Below, in pieces: positions 53,717 through 61,804 of a stretch of 64,000 nucleotides of DNA. Each line of letters starts with the position of its first letter. Positions within the stretch are counted from its first letter, which is position 1. Both the position numbers and the translations under genes were made by a program. Source of the DNA: Clostridiales bacterium (GTDB taxonomy: Bacteria > Bacillota > Clostridia > Christensenellales > UBA1242). Under the pieces are notes generated by a model, which was not told the DNA's origin, did not search any database, and worked only from the letters and a program-made list of their open reading frames with translations. Location of the stretch: NCBI GenBank assembly GCA_918262735.1, contig CAKJYJ010000003.1:20883-84882 (forward strand). The letters are read 5' to 3'.

Positions 53717-54946
53717 TTATTTTTCCACTTTAATTATTTGCTTTTTACCCTTTTTAACAATTGCAAAACCTTGAGAAAAATCGGCATCAGTAAGAGTTTG
53801 GGTAAAATTAGTTATCTTTTCATCATTAACTGTTATGCCACCCTGTTCAATCATTCTTCTAGCCTCGCCTTTAGAAGCACATAGTTTGGTTTCGACCAAA
53901 ATGTCGGTAATTTGAAGTGAAGAACCTGTTAATTTATGTGTTGGGGCATCATTAAAGTTGTTATTTGCAAACATATTTGTTGCAAGGTTAAGTGCATTAT
54001 CTGCCTCTTCTTTTCCATGAATTCTTTTAGTTATTTCGTACGCCATAACTCTTTTTGCTTCGCGTATGTCGCCATTTAATAATTCATTAATTCTATCCAT
54101 AGACAGTTCGGTTAGTCTTATTAATAGCATTTCAACATCTTTATCATCACGATTGTAGAAGTATTGGAAAAATTCAAAAGGTGAAGTTTTATTCTTATTA
54201 ATCCAAAGTGCACCATTTGATGTTTTACCCATTTTCTTTCCTTCTTTGGTTAGAAGAAGTGGGCAGGTGAGTGCTTGGAATGTGTCTGCGTCTTTTCCCT
54301 CTAAAATGTTAAGTTTTCTGCCGAGTTTTGCACCAGCAACAATATTTCCCCATTGGTCGCTTCCACCAATTTGTAATTTACAACCAAACTCACGGTTTAA
54401 GTGAACAAAATCATTGGCTTGAATTAATTGATAGCCCATTTCTAAGAATGTTAGTCCGCCAGATGCCATTCTAGATTTGCACGCATCAGAGGCTAGCATT
54501 TCTGCAACATTAAAATGTGCTCCAACATCCCGCATAAAACTAATGTAATCGTAGCCATTCATCCAGTCGGCATTGTTAACAATAATTGCTGGGTTTTCGC
54601 CATCCAAGCGCAAAAATCTAGATATGGTTTCTTCAATTTTTTTGTAGTTATCTTCAATAAATGATTTTGTTACCATTGACCTCATGTCAGTTCTTCCGCT
54701 AGGGTCGCCAATTTGTGCGGTTGCTCCACCAAGCAAAACAATAACTTTGTGCCCAGCATCTTGAAACATTTTTAACATCATAAGTAAAATAACATGTCCA
54801 ATATGAAGGCTGTCTGCAGTTGGGTCAATTCCACCATAAACACAGATTGGTTCACCATTGCAAAGTTTTTTAATTTGCTCCTCGTCGGTCATTTGGTAAA
54901 CATACTGACGTTCAACTAGTTTTTCAAATAATTTACATCTTTCCAT
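53717..54946 (-). CDS. tyrS: Tyrosyl-tRNA synthetase
   Basis: 409 residues, class I synthetase. HIGH motif in DSLHIGHVILL, GGATAQIGDPSGR, QIGGSDQWGN and KMSKS as KMGKTSNG; C-terminal S4 domain (ASKGEARRMIEQGGI). The start is ATG 54946 with AAGGAG (53-58 of the same block, 54953-54958) upstream; a longer frame to 55003 runs into the T-box terminator. Controlled by the T-box leader with a Tyr codon. Confidence 0.96.
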   Translation of the reverse strand: MERCKLFEKLVERQYVYQMTDEEQIKKLCNGEPICVYGGIDPTADSLHIGHVILLMMLKMFQDAGHKVIVLLGGATAQIGDPSGRTDMRSMVTKSFIEDNYKKIEETISRFLRLDGENPAIIVNNADWMNGYDYISFMRDVGAHFNVAEMLASDACKSRMASGGLTFLEMGYQLIQANDFVHLNREFGCKLQIGGSDQWGNIVAGAKLGRKLNILEGKDADTFQALTCPLLLTKEGKKMGKTSNGALWINKNKTSPFEFFQYFYNRDDKDVEMLLIRLTELSMDRINELLNGDIREAKRVMAYEITKRIHGKEEADNALNLATNMFANNNFNDAPTHKLTGSSLQITDILVETKLCASKGEARRMIEQGGITVNDEKITNFTQTLTDADFSQGFAIVKKGKKQIIKVEK

Positions 54947-54964
54947 ATAATTCTCCTTGTTATT

Positions 54965-55207
54965 TTGGGCAATATATATAAAAAAGCCCATATATTCTAG
55001 CACAAGAATATAAGGACGAAATGTGCATATTTCGTGGTACCACCTTACTTTATAGCAAAAACTGCTACCTTAAAGCCTGAAATAATGGTTCAGACAGACC
55101 ATAAGCTCCAAAAGTGTAATTCGTTTAGTGTTCTCAAAAGTTTTGCACCAACCAACTTTTCTCTATGTTGTTTTGAACAAAAAACTACTATGTTTTCTTC
55201 AACGCTT
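54965..55207 (-). promoter_or_regulatory. T-box leader of tyrS
   Basis: Minus strand: Stem I, then the specifier TAC (Tyr; plus-strand 55116-55118) in the same context as the ileS leader (codon, AC, TTTTGGAGC), and a near-consensus T-box AAGGTGGTACCACG (55033-55046). An ATATTCT/AGAATAT hairpin and a GGGC-T6 tail precede the gene. Uncharged tRNA-Tyr should promote read-through. It accounts for most of the 390-base stretch upstream of tyrS. Confidence 0.93.
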
Positions 55208-55213
55208 GCCACT

Positions 55214-55242
55214 ATTTTATAATAAGCGATATATTTTGTCAA
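55214..55242 (-). promoter_or_regulatory. Promoter of tyrS
   Basis: Minus strand TTGACA (55237-55242), 17-bp spacer, TAAAAT (55214-55219). Confidence 0.88.
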
Positions 55243-55292
55243 TTATTTCACAAAAATATTTGATTTCACTTATAAAAACAAGCGATATTTAC

Positions 55293-55319
55293 AAAAAAGA
55301 AGAAGTTTGAAACTTCTTC
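55293..55319 (-). terminator. Terminator of the 177-residue gene
   Basis: GAAGAAGTT/AACTTCTTC stem (55299-55307 and 55311-55319), T-run on the minus strand. Confidence 0.88.
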
Positions 55320-55336
55320 ATAAACGATTAAAAATT

Positions 55337-55870
55337 TTAACTTCTTATGTTGTTTACATATTTATTGCAATATTTATTATATTCGGTTAGTATTTCCTTG
55401 ATTTCCTTACTTTCTGTGTTTAGTGCGGTTTTGCTTCCAGCTTGGAAAAGCCTTAAAAAGTCAACAAATTTCTTTGGGTTAGAAGCCAAGAACTCTGCAA
55501 ATAACTCTTGTTTTAATTCACTTTTACAGAAAATATTATACATTGTTTGGAAAGATATTTTGCAAGTGCGTGTATATTTACAATCTCTAACTTGCCTAAT
55601 ACATTTCATAATATATTCATTTGCAACAGGATCCAAAATATTCTTATTTGTTTGGTCAACAAAAGAGTTGAAAACAACGATATCGTTTAAGTTATATTTA
55701 TTTGCCTCTGCTTGATTATTTTTTTCCATTTCCATTTCATATTTTATTCTGTATCTGAAAGACTGAGAAATAATCTTAAAAGCCTCTTTCACTTGGTCTG
55801 ACGTAACAAGAATTTCATTTCCTGGAGAATATGACCATGGAAAATTAATAAAAATTGATTGATATTTCAT
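55337..55870 (-). CDS. Hypothetical protein, 177 residues
   Basis: Unrecognised. Soluble, helical in its second half, with several Cys and Lys (VRDCKYTRTCKISF). ATG 55870 with AGAGG upstream is preferred; the frame can be extended 11 residues but that crosses the transcript start. It has its own promoter and terminator, between tyrS and the flippase gene. No functional clue from context. Confidence 0.68.
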   Translation of the reverse strand: MKYQSIFINFPWSYSPGNEILVTSDQVKEAFKIISQSFRYRIKYEMEMEKNNQAEANKYNLNDIVVFNSFVDQTNKNILDPVANEYIMKCIRQVRDCKYTRTCKISFQTMYNIFCKSELKQELFAEFLASNPKKFVDFLRLFQAGSKTALNTESKEIKEILTEYNKYCNKYVNNIRS

Positions 55871-55893
55871 AGATAAACCTCTTTTTCTCTTAT

Positions 55894-55922
55894 ATTCTAA
55901 CATATAAAAGTATATTTGTAAA
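55894..55922 (-). promoter_or_regulatory. Promoter of the 177-residue gene
   Basis: Minus strand TTTACA (55917-55922), 17-bp spacer, TAGAAT (55894-55899). Confidence 0.8.
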
Positions 55923-55993
55923 TATCAAATTTGCTATTTTTTTATTTGTGTTAATCAAGGCATAAAATTGATCGTTTTATACATTCTATTTTT

Positions 55994-57514
55994 ATGAACA
56001 TAGGGAGTTTTAATGGCACAGTGGCACTGGTATTTGCCAGTTTTATAAGCAAGGTATTTGGCGCAATATACAGAATACCACTTTCAAATCTTTTAGGGGC
56101 AGAGGGTATGGGATTATATCAAATGGCATTTCCAATATACTCCTTCTTTTTAACTTTTATTACTGGTGGTGTAAGCTCAACGCTTTCACGCAGAATTTCA
56201 ATTTGCCGAGCAAAAGGGAATAATGAGCAAATAAACATGAATTTCATTATTGGTAAAAGAGTTTCGCTATTCTACGGAATAATAGTTAGTATTGTTTTGC
56301 TATTATTAGCATACCCAATTTCTTATTTGCAGGGTAACACTGACGCCTTATTGGGTTATTTTGCCATTATGCTTGGTTTTGTTTTTGCCACACTGCTTGG
56401 AGTATATAGGGGGTATTATCAAGGCCATGAAAATATGTACCCAACAGCGATTAGTCAAATGCTAGAACAATCATTAAAGCTATTGATTGGGCTTACGCTT
56501 GCTTGGGTTTTATCAAAAAAAAGTGTAACGCTTGGCGTTGTTGGTGCACTTTTGGGCGTTTCAATTAGTGAAATAATATCATTTTTGTATTTTTTAATAA
56601 AAAACAAGGCCAGTTACAAAACGAAAGTGAGAATAAATAAGAGACATTATATCAATTTTATAAAAGATTGTTTGCCAGTTAGTGCAAGTTATGGAATTCT
56701 CCCTTTATCTACACTAATAGATTCGTTTTTGGTTATTAATTTATTGTGTATATCTGGGTTTTCAAAAATGTTTGCCACTTCGCTTTTTGGTGTTGAAATG
56801 GGAATGGTTTTGCCACTAATAAACATACCCAATATTATTATTTCGGCACTGGCGATAACATATTTGCCAACCTTGTGTTTTAAGTTAGAAAAGAAAAACA
56901 ATATATCTCGTGATATTTCAAATGCTTTTAGGGTGGTTTTGTTATTAATACTTCCTTGTTGTGTGGGGGTGTATATTATGGCTTCTCCAATAATCTCCAT
57001 TTTATATTCGGGATTGAATTTAACTATGCACAACATAGCAACAAAACTTTTGCAGTTTTCTGTTTTTGAAATGTTTTTTATGTGTTTTGTAACAATATCA
57101 AATTGTTGTCTTATATCTATAAACAGAACAAAAACACCCATGTTTTCAATGGGTTTGGGAGTGATTATTAAAACGATTTTAACCTCAGTTTTAGTACCAA
57201 ATCCAAACATAAACATTCTAGGGCTTGTTGTTGCAAGTGTTTGTGGTTATTCTATTACTTGCATCATTAATATTGGCGTGCTTAAAAATAATGTTCCATT
57301 TAGACTTAGCGCCAAAAACATTATTTCCACAATTGCATCTGTTGTTGTGATGGCGGGGTTTTTGATTGCGTATAACGCCTTTCTAAAAGGCAGTACATTT
57401 GTAACCTTTGTAACTGGTGTTATGATGGCAATTATTATATATTTTGGAATTGAAATGGTATTTGGCGAATTAAAAATTAAAGATTTGAAAATTTGGTTGC
57501 AAAAAGGTGGTTAG
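55994..57514 (+). CDS. SpoVB-like polysaccharide/lipid flippase (MOP superfamily)
   Basis: 506 residues, about 14 membrane segments. The start MNIGSFNGTVALVFASFISKV, AEGMGLYQMAFPIYSFFLT and GVSSTLSRRIS match the SpoVB/PST family, flippases related to MurJ that move lipid-linked sugars. In Bacillus SpoVB is needed for spore cortex, but paralogues act in vegetative walls; this copy could be either. No clear ribosome site precedes the ATG. dusB starts 20 nt downstream, but with its own promoter. Confidence 0.88.
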   Translation: MNIGSFNGTVALVFASFISKVFGAIYRIPLSNLLGAEGMGLYQMAFPIYSFFLTFITGGVSSTLSRRISICRAKGNNEQINMNFIIGKRVSLFYGIIVSIVLLLLAYPISYLQGNTDALLGYFAIMLGFVFATLLGVYRGYYQGHENMYPTAISQMLEQSLKLLIGLTLAWVLSKKSVTLGVVGALLGVSISEIISFLYFLIKNKASYKTKVRINKRHYINFIKDCLPVSASYGILPLSTLIDSFLVINLLCISGFSKMFATSLFGVEMGMVLPLINIPNIIISALAITYLPTLCFKLEKKNNISRDISNAFRVVLLLILPCCVGVYIMASPIISILYSGLNLTMHNIATKLLQFSVFEMFFMCFVTISNCCLISINRTKTPMFSMGLGVIIKTILTSVLVPNPNINILGLVVASVCGYSITCIINIGVLKNNVPFRLSAKNIISTIASVVVMAGFLIAYNAFLKGSTFVTFVTGVMMAIIIYFGIEMVFGELKIKDLKIWLQKGG

Positions 57515-57526
57515 AAGTGTAATAAT
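57497..57526 (+). promoter_or_regulatory. Promoter giving a near-leaderless start of dusB
   Basis: TTGCAA (57497-57502), 18-bp spacer, extended TG-T-AATAAT (-10 at 57521-57526), then 8 nt and the ATG at 57535. It lies in the end of the flippase gene. Confidence 0.6.
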
Positions 57527-57534
57527 ATAGACAT

Positions 57535-58467
57535 ATGAATATTGGTGAAAAGGAATATGGCAATGTCTTTTTAGCTCCCATGGCTGGAGTAACAGAGGTT
57601 GGATTTAGAACAGTTTGTAAAATGGCGGGAGCAGATTTAACATACACAGAAATGGTTAATGCAAACGCATTAATGCACAATAGCAATAAAACAAAAGATT
57701 TGCTTATAACAAATCCAATAGAAAAACCAGTTGCAGTTCAAATATTTGGCCATGATGAAAATATAATGGCAGAAGTTTGTGCTAGCGAATTATTAGAAAA
57801 ATTTGACCTAATTGATATTAATTTTGGTTGTCCAGCTCCCAAAATAGTTAAAAATGGCGATGGTTCGGCACTTTTGAATGACCTTAATAAGGTATATAAA
57901 ATAGTCTCATCTTGTGTTAAGGCGGCAAACAAGCCAATAACCTGCAAGTTTAGAATTGGTTTTAGTAACGGTCAAAATGTTGCAAAAGAAATGGCACGGG
58001 TGTGCGAAGATGCTGGTGCAAAAATGATAACAGTTCATGGAAGAACAAGAGAACAGATGTACGCTGGTGCGGTTGATTATGAAACGATTGCAAATGTTAA
58101 AAGCAGTGTAAAAATTCCCGTTGTTGGCAATGGTGATGTGTTTGATATTGATTCCTATCAAATAATGTTGCAAACGGGTGTTGATGGAGTTTTGGTTGGT
58201 AGGGGTGCGCTTGGCAATCCTAATATTTTTGCAAAACTTAAGGGTATAGCCGAATTAAACAAAATTCAATTAATAGAAAAGCATATAGAGGTTTTAAGGC
58301 AGAATTATGATGAAAAATTTGTTAGTGCAACAATGAGGAAACATCTTTTATGGTACATATCTGGCGAAGATAATTCAAACAAAATAAAACTTCAGGTTGC
58401 AACTGCGCCACTGCTTGATGATGCTTTTAGAATTGTTAAAAGTTTTTTAGAAGATAACAAAAGATAA
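57535..58467 (+). CDS. dusB: tRNA-dihydrouridine synthase
   Basis: 310 residues, FMN-dependent TIM-barrel enzyme reducing uridines in the tRNA D-loop. Motifs: LAPMAGVTEVGFR, DINFGCPAPK with the catalytic Cys, CKFRIGF, VHGRTREQMYAG and VVGNGDVFD. The C-terminal helical domain (LRQNYDEKFVSATMRKHLLWY) is the DusB type. No ribosome site; see the promoter entry. The glycosyltransferase follows 8 nt later. Confidence 0.93.
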   Translation: MNIGEKEYGNVFLAPMAGVTEVGFRTVCKMAGADLTYTEMVNANALMHNSNKTKDLLITNPIEKPVAVQIFGHDENIMAEVCASELLEKFDLIDINFGCPAPKIVKNGDGSALLNDLNKVYKIVSSCVKAANKPITCKFRIGFSNGQNVAKEMARVCEDAGAKMITVHGRTREQMYAGAVDYETIANVKSSVKIPVVGNGDVFDIDSYQIMLQTGVDGVLVGRGALGNPNIFAKLKGIAELNKIQLIEKHIEVLRQNYDEKFVSATMRKHLLWYISGEDNSNKIKLQVATAPLLDDAFRIVKSFLEDNKR

Positions 58468-58475
58468 GGAGAGTT

Positions 58476-59711
58476 ATGAAAGTTTTAGTATTCACAGTTA
58501 GTGCCGGAAATGGGCACAATTCAACAGCAAAAAGAATCAAAGAGAAAATATTAGAAGAAAATCCAAATGCAGAGATTGAAATTGTTGATGTTTATAAATC
58601 GTACACAGGCAAGTTCAAACAATGGACAATGGAAAAAGGATATTTTTTTGTGTGTCGTCATTTTGTTGGGTTATATAATCACTTTTTCAAGAAAAGTGAA
58701 AAATGCAACTATTCAACAAGAGACACAGCAAAAGTAAATAAAGAAGTTAATGTTCTTTTGTATGGAATGTTAAATAAAATATATGAGTATAAGCCAGATT
58801 TAATTGTTTCAACCTACATATTTTGTGCTGTTGCATTGCGTAATTTAAGAAGATATTACAAAATTCCAGCAAAAATTATGTGTATGACGTTAGATTATGG
58901 TATTTCTCCATATTGGGAGTGCTGTGCAGAGGGATTAGATTACATGTTTTTAACAAACGAGAGCATGGTTGAACCATTTAAGGAAAAAGGTTATAAAGAT
59001 GAGCAATTATTTGTTACTGGTATTCCTGTTGCAAAAAAATTTTCTAATCCATACACAAAAGAAGAAGCATCAAAAATTTTAGGGCTAGATTCAAAGGTAT
59101 TTACCATTTGTGTTATGAAAGCAAGTTTTTTCCCAGTTAAAAATAAACAATTGGTTAAAGAATTAGCAAAGGTTAAAAAACCAATTCAATTAATATTCAT
59201 TAATGGTAAAGATGAAAAGGGTTTAAAACAAATAGATAAATATGTAAAAAAATATAAATTACAGCACAAGGTGGTTAATGTCGGGTTTACCGATAAGGTT
59301 GTTGAATACTTCAGTGCATCAGATATGATACTTGGCAAGGCGGGAGGATTAACAACCACAGAAAGCATAAACACAGGTGTTCCAAGTTTAATTTTGGGAA
59401 AACTACCACAACAAGAAATTTATAACAAAAAATTCTTAGTTGATAATGGCTGTGCAATTTCAATAACAAACAAAACAATTGGTCAGGCAATCAACAACAT
59501 TTTGGATAATAAAGATGAGTATAACAGAATAAAAGAAAACTGCTTAAAACTTAGAATAACCGACACAATTGATAGGTATTATGAGGTTATTTCAAAGGTT
59601 CCTGTGGCAGATTATTCTGGAATTGAACTAAAAGACAATAAAAGGCAAGTTATAAAAAATGTAACAAAATGCAGAAAAGAAAGCATAAAAAAGCAAAAAA
59701 ATAGTAAATAA
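58476..59711 (+). CDS. MGDG synthase/UgtP-like glycosyltransferase
   Basis: 411 residues, GT28 family. The N-terminal MKVLVFTVSAGNGHNSTAKR and the nucleotide-sugar site ASDMILGKAGGLTTTES...GVPSLI are those of processive diacylglycerol glucosyl- or galactosyltransferases, which make glycolipids at the inner membrane face (lipoteichoic acid anchor in Bacillus). AAGGAG precedes the ATG. The last 60 residues are a Lys-rich extension likely to contact the membrane. Donor sugar not determined. Confidence 0.9.
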   Translation: MKVLVFTVSAGNGHNSTAKRIKEKILEENPNAEIEIVDVYKSYTGKFKQWTMEKGYFFVCRHFVGLYNHFFKKSEKCNYSTRDTAKVNKEVNVLLYGMLNKIYEYKPDLIVSTYIFCAVALRNLRRYYKIPAKIMCMTLDYGISPYWECCAEGLDYMFLTNESMVEPFKEKGYKDEQLFVTGIPVAKKFSNPYTKEEASKILGLDSKVFTICVMKASFFPVKNKQLVKELAKVKKPIQLIFINGKDEKGLKQIDKYVKKYKLQHKVVNVGFTDKVVEYFSASDMILGKAGGLTTTESINTGVPSLILGKLPQQEIYNKKFLVDNGCAISITNKTIGQAINNILDNKDEYNRIKENCLKLRITDTIDRYYEVISKVPVADYSGIELKDNKRQVIKNVTKCRKESIKKQKNSK

Positions 59712-59757
59712 TTTAACATTTGTGATATTAGTAATAATTTTTTATTAAAATTACCTA

Positions 59758-59786
59758 TTGCAATTATTCTGCGGTTGTGTTAAAAT
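59758..59786 (+). promoter_or_regulatory. Promoter of the iscS operon
   Basis: TTGCAA (59758-59763), 17-bp spacer, TAAAAT (59781-59786); AAAAGGAC then precedes the ATG. Confidence 0.8.
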
Positions 59787-59817
59787 TGTAACGATTTTAT
59801 ATTAAAAGGACAATTTT

Positions 59818-60990
59818 ATGAAAAGAGTGTACTTAGATAATGCGGCAACAACAAATTGCTCAAATGAAGTTTTGAATGAAATGTTACCTGTTTTCAATGC
59901 TGTTTACGGCAACTCAAACAGTTTACACACATTCGGAAGAGAAGCAAGTGCAATTGTTGATAGAGCTAGAGATAGAGTCGCAAATGCAATTGGTGCAAAG
60001 TCAAATGAAATATACTTTACATCAAGTGGAACAGAAGCAAACAACTGGGCAATAAAAGGTGTTGCTCGTGCCAACAGGGCAAAGGGTAATCATATTATCG
60101 TTAGTAAAATCGAACATGATTCCGTTTTAGAAAGTTGTAAGGTTCTTGAGCAAGAAGGGTTTGAAGTAACCTACCTAAAAGTTGACCAAAATGGTTTAGT
60201 TAGCCTTGCAGATTTAATGCATAATATTAGAAAAGACACAATCTTAATTTCAATAATGGCAGTTAACAATGAAGTTGGAACAATCCAAAACATTAAAGCT
60301 ATTGCAAAAACCGCACACGAAAACGGAATTGTTTTCCATACAGATGCAGTTTCAGCAATTGGCTCTGTTAAAATTGACGTTGAAGATATGGAAATAGATG
60401 TAATGAGTATGTCTGCTCACAAAATCTATGGGCCAAAAGGTTGTGGCGCACTATACATTAAAAATGGTGTTGAGTGCAGTAATCTAATTGATGGTGGAAC
60501 ACAAGAACGTGGCCGTAGGGGTGGAACATTAAATGTTCCAGCAATTGCCGGTTTTGGTAAGGCAATTGAGATAGCAATGAGAGATATTATTGTTAACCAA
60601 CAAAAAATCAAAACAATTAGAGATTACTTTGTTAGACAAATCTCTCAAAGAATTCAATACATAAGAGTTAATGGTCATCCATATCAAAAAGTTCAAGGAA
60701 TAATTAACATTGGTTTTGAAATGGTTGATGCAGAATCACTCCTTATGATGTTAGACCTTGAAGGAATTGAAGTTTCAACTGGTTCTGCTTGCACATCAGG
60801 CGTTGCTCAAAAATCACACGTTTTAACAGCAATGGGAATTCCAGAAGAATATGTTAAAGGTGCAATTAGATTCTCATTTGGTAAGAATATATCAAAGGAA
60901 GATATTGATTACACAATTGATAAGCTTGTTGAAATTGTTGGAAAACTTAGGGCAATTAGCCCAGTAACCAAAACAGGGAGGGCAAAATAA
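59818..60990 (+). CDS. iscS: Cysteine desulfurase (IscS/NifS)
   Basis: 390 residues, PLP enzyme releasing sulfur from cysteine as an enzyme-bound persulfide. Visible: YLDNAATT at the start, the PLP lysine in SAHKIYGPKG, HTDAVSA, and the persulfide cysteine in STGSACTSG. Sulfur goes to Fe-S clusters or thiolated tRNA. Its stop overlaps the next ATG by 1 nt, so it is tightly coupled to the IscU-like gene. Confidence 0.95.
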   Translation: MKRVYLDNAATTNCSNEVLNEMLPVFNAVYGNSNSLHTFGREASAIVDRARDRVANAIGAKSNEIYFTSSGTEANNWAIKGVARANRAKGNHIIVSKIEHDSVLESCKVLEQEGFEVTYLKVDQNGLVSLADLMHNIRKDTILISIMAVNNEVGTIQNIKAIAKTAHENGIVFHTDAVSAIGSVKIDVEDMEIDVMSMSAHKIYGPKGCGALYIKNGVECSNLIDGGTQERGRRGGTLNVPAIAGFGKAIEIAMRDIIVNQQKIKTIRDYFVRQISQRIQYIRVNGHPYQKVQGIINIGFEMVDAESLLMMLDLEGIEVSTGSACTSGVAQKSHVLTAMGIPEEYVKGAIRFSFGKNISKEDIDYTIDKLVEIVGKLRAISPVTKTGRAK

Positions 60991-61535
60991 TGTACTCTGA
61001 AAGAATTTTAGAAATATTTAAGAACCCAACAAATGCTGGTGGTTTGCAAGGTTCTCAAGGAATTGGTAAATATATTGATGAAGCAACAGGTGATTACTAT
61101 AAAATATATTTGAAGTTAGATGAAACAGAAACCATAATAGATGCACATTTCAAAACAATGGGTTCTGTTGGTGCAATTGTAGCAAGCAGTGCTCTTTGCA
61201 GTGAACTTGTTAATTTAACAATTGAAGATGCAAAAGAAGTGAACGAAGAAACAATAGTAAAGGTTACTGGTGAATACCCAGAGGATAAAAAACAGACATT
61301 AACATATGCAATTAATGCCTTAAAATCTGCAATTGAAGAATACTATATCCAAAAAGAAAAAGCAGAGAAGAATGGTGAAACATTGTTTGCTAAAGCAAAG
61401 CCACAAAAAGAAAAGGTTGAAAAAAAAACCACTAAAAAAACAGTAGAAACAAACACGGAAGAAAATAATAACGAAAAGCAAGTTAGCAAAGCTAAAGCAA
61501 ACTTTGACGCAATGTTTGAAGCGTGGAATGATTAA
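60990..61535 (+). CDS. IscU-like scaffold lacking all three cluster cysteines
   Basis: 181 residues. Residues 1-120 align with IscU/NifU-N (FKNPTNAGGL, ATGDYYKIYLKL, FKTMGSVGAIVASSAL, LTYAINALKSAIEEYY). The three invariant Fe-S ligand cysteines are all replaced: ACGD reads ATGD, FGCGSAI reads MGSVGAI, and the HCS before the last helix reads TLT. One unrelated Cys (SSALCSEL) remains. The last 55 residues are a Lys/Glu-rich disordered tail. It cannot bind a cluster in the normal way; a regulatory or sulfur-relay partner for IscS is more likely. Confidence 0.82.
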   Translation: MYSERILEIFKNPTNAGGLQGSQGIGKYIDEATGDYYKIYLKLDETETIIDAHFKTMGSVGAIVASSALCSELVNLTIEDAKEVNEETIVKVTGEYPEDKKQTLTYAINALKSAIEEYYIQKEKAEKNGETLFAKAKPQKEKVEKKTTKKTVETNTEENNNEKQVSKAKANFDAMFEAWND

Positions 61536-61544
61536 TGAATAAAT

Positions 61545-61582
61545 AAATACCCTTTTGCACAATCTAGTGTGGGAGGGTATTT
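61545..61582 (+). promoter_or_regulatory. Hairpin covering the ribosome site of the YtxH-like gene
   Basis: A 16-bp stem with several G-T pairs (61545-61560 with 61567-61582), loop AATCTA. Its 3' arm contains GGGAGGG (61571-61577), the ribosome site of the next small gene, and ends in Ts. It may be the iscS-operon terminator, an RNA that hides the ribosome site, or both. Confidence 0.65.
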
Positions 61583-61584
61583 TT

Positions 61585-61728
61585 ATGAAAGATGGCTTAA
61601 TATGTGGAATGCTCGTTGGATTAGTTGCTGGTGCACTGCTTTACAAACATAATCCCCAAGCAAAAGAACTGGTAAACAATTCAGAAAAAGCCGTTAAAAA
61701 AGAACTAAAAAATATATCTTCTAAATAA
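61585..61728 (+). CDS. YtxH-like small membrane protein
   Basis: 47 residues: MKDG, one Gly-rich membrane segment (LICGMLVGLVAGALLY), then a Lys-rich amphipathic helix. This is the architecture of the YtxH-domain proteins found in Bacillota, of unknown function. GGGAGGG precedes the ATG by 7 nt, and a strong terminator follows the stop. Too short for routine calling. Confidence 0.75.
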   Translation: MKDGLICGMLVGLVAGALLYKHNPQAKELVNNSEKAVKKELKNISSK

Positions 61729-61757
61729 AAACATAGGCGAAATTGCCTATGTTTTTT
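61728..61757. terminator. Bidirectional terminator
   Basis: ACATAGGC/GCCTATGT (61731-61738 and 61745-61752), GAAATT loop, A and T runs either side. Serves the YtxH-like gene and cysS. Confidence 0.92.
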
Positions 61758-61804
61758 ATTTTGGCTTAAAAATTTAACAAGAATAGAATATCTTTTCATT
61801 AAAA

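Noticed and set aside
55034..55310. Two plus-strand frames of about 60 codons upstream of tyrS
   Set aside because: They lie antisense to the tyrS T-box leader and its promoter.
55968..55993. Leaderless promoter for the SpoVB-like gene
   Set aside because: No ribosome site is visible, but no -35/-10 pair with acceptable spacing could be placed either, so it was left out of the leaderless set.
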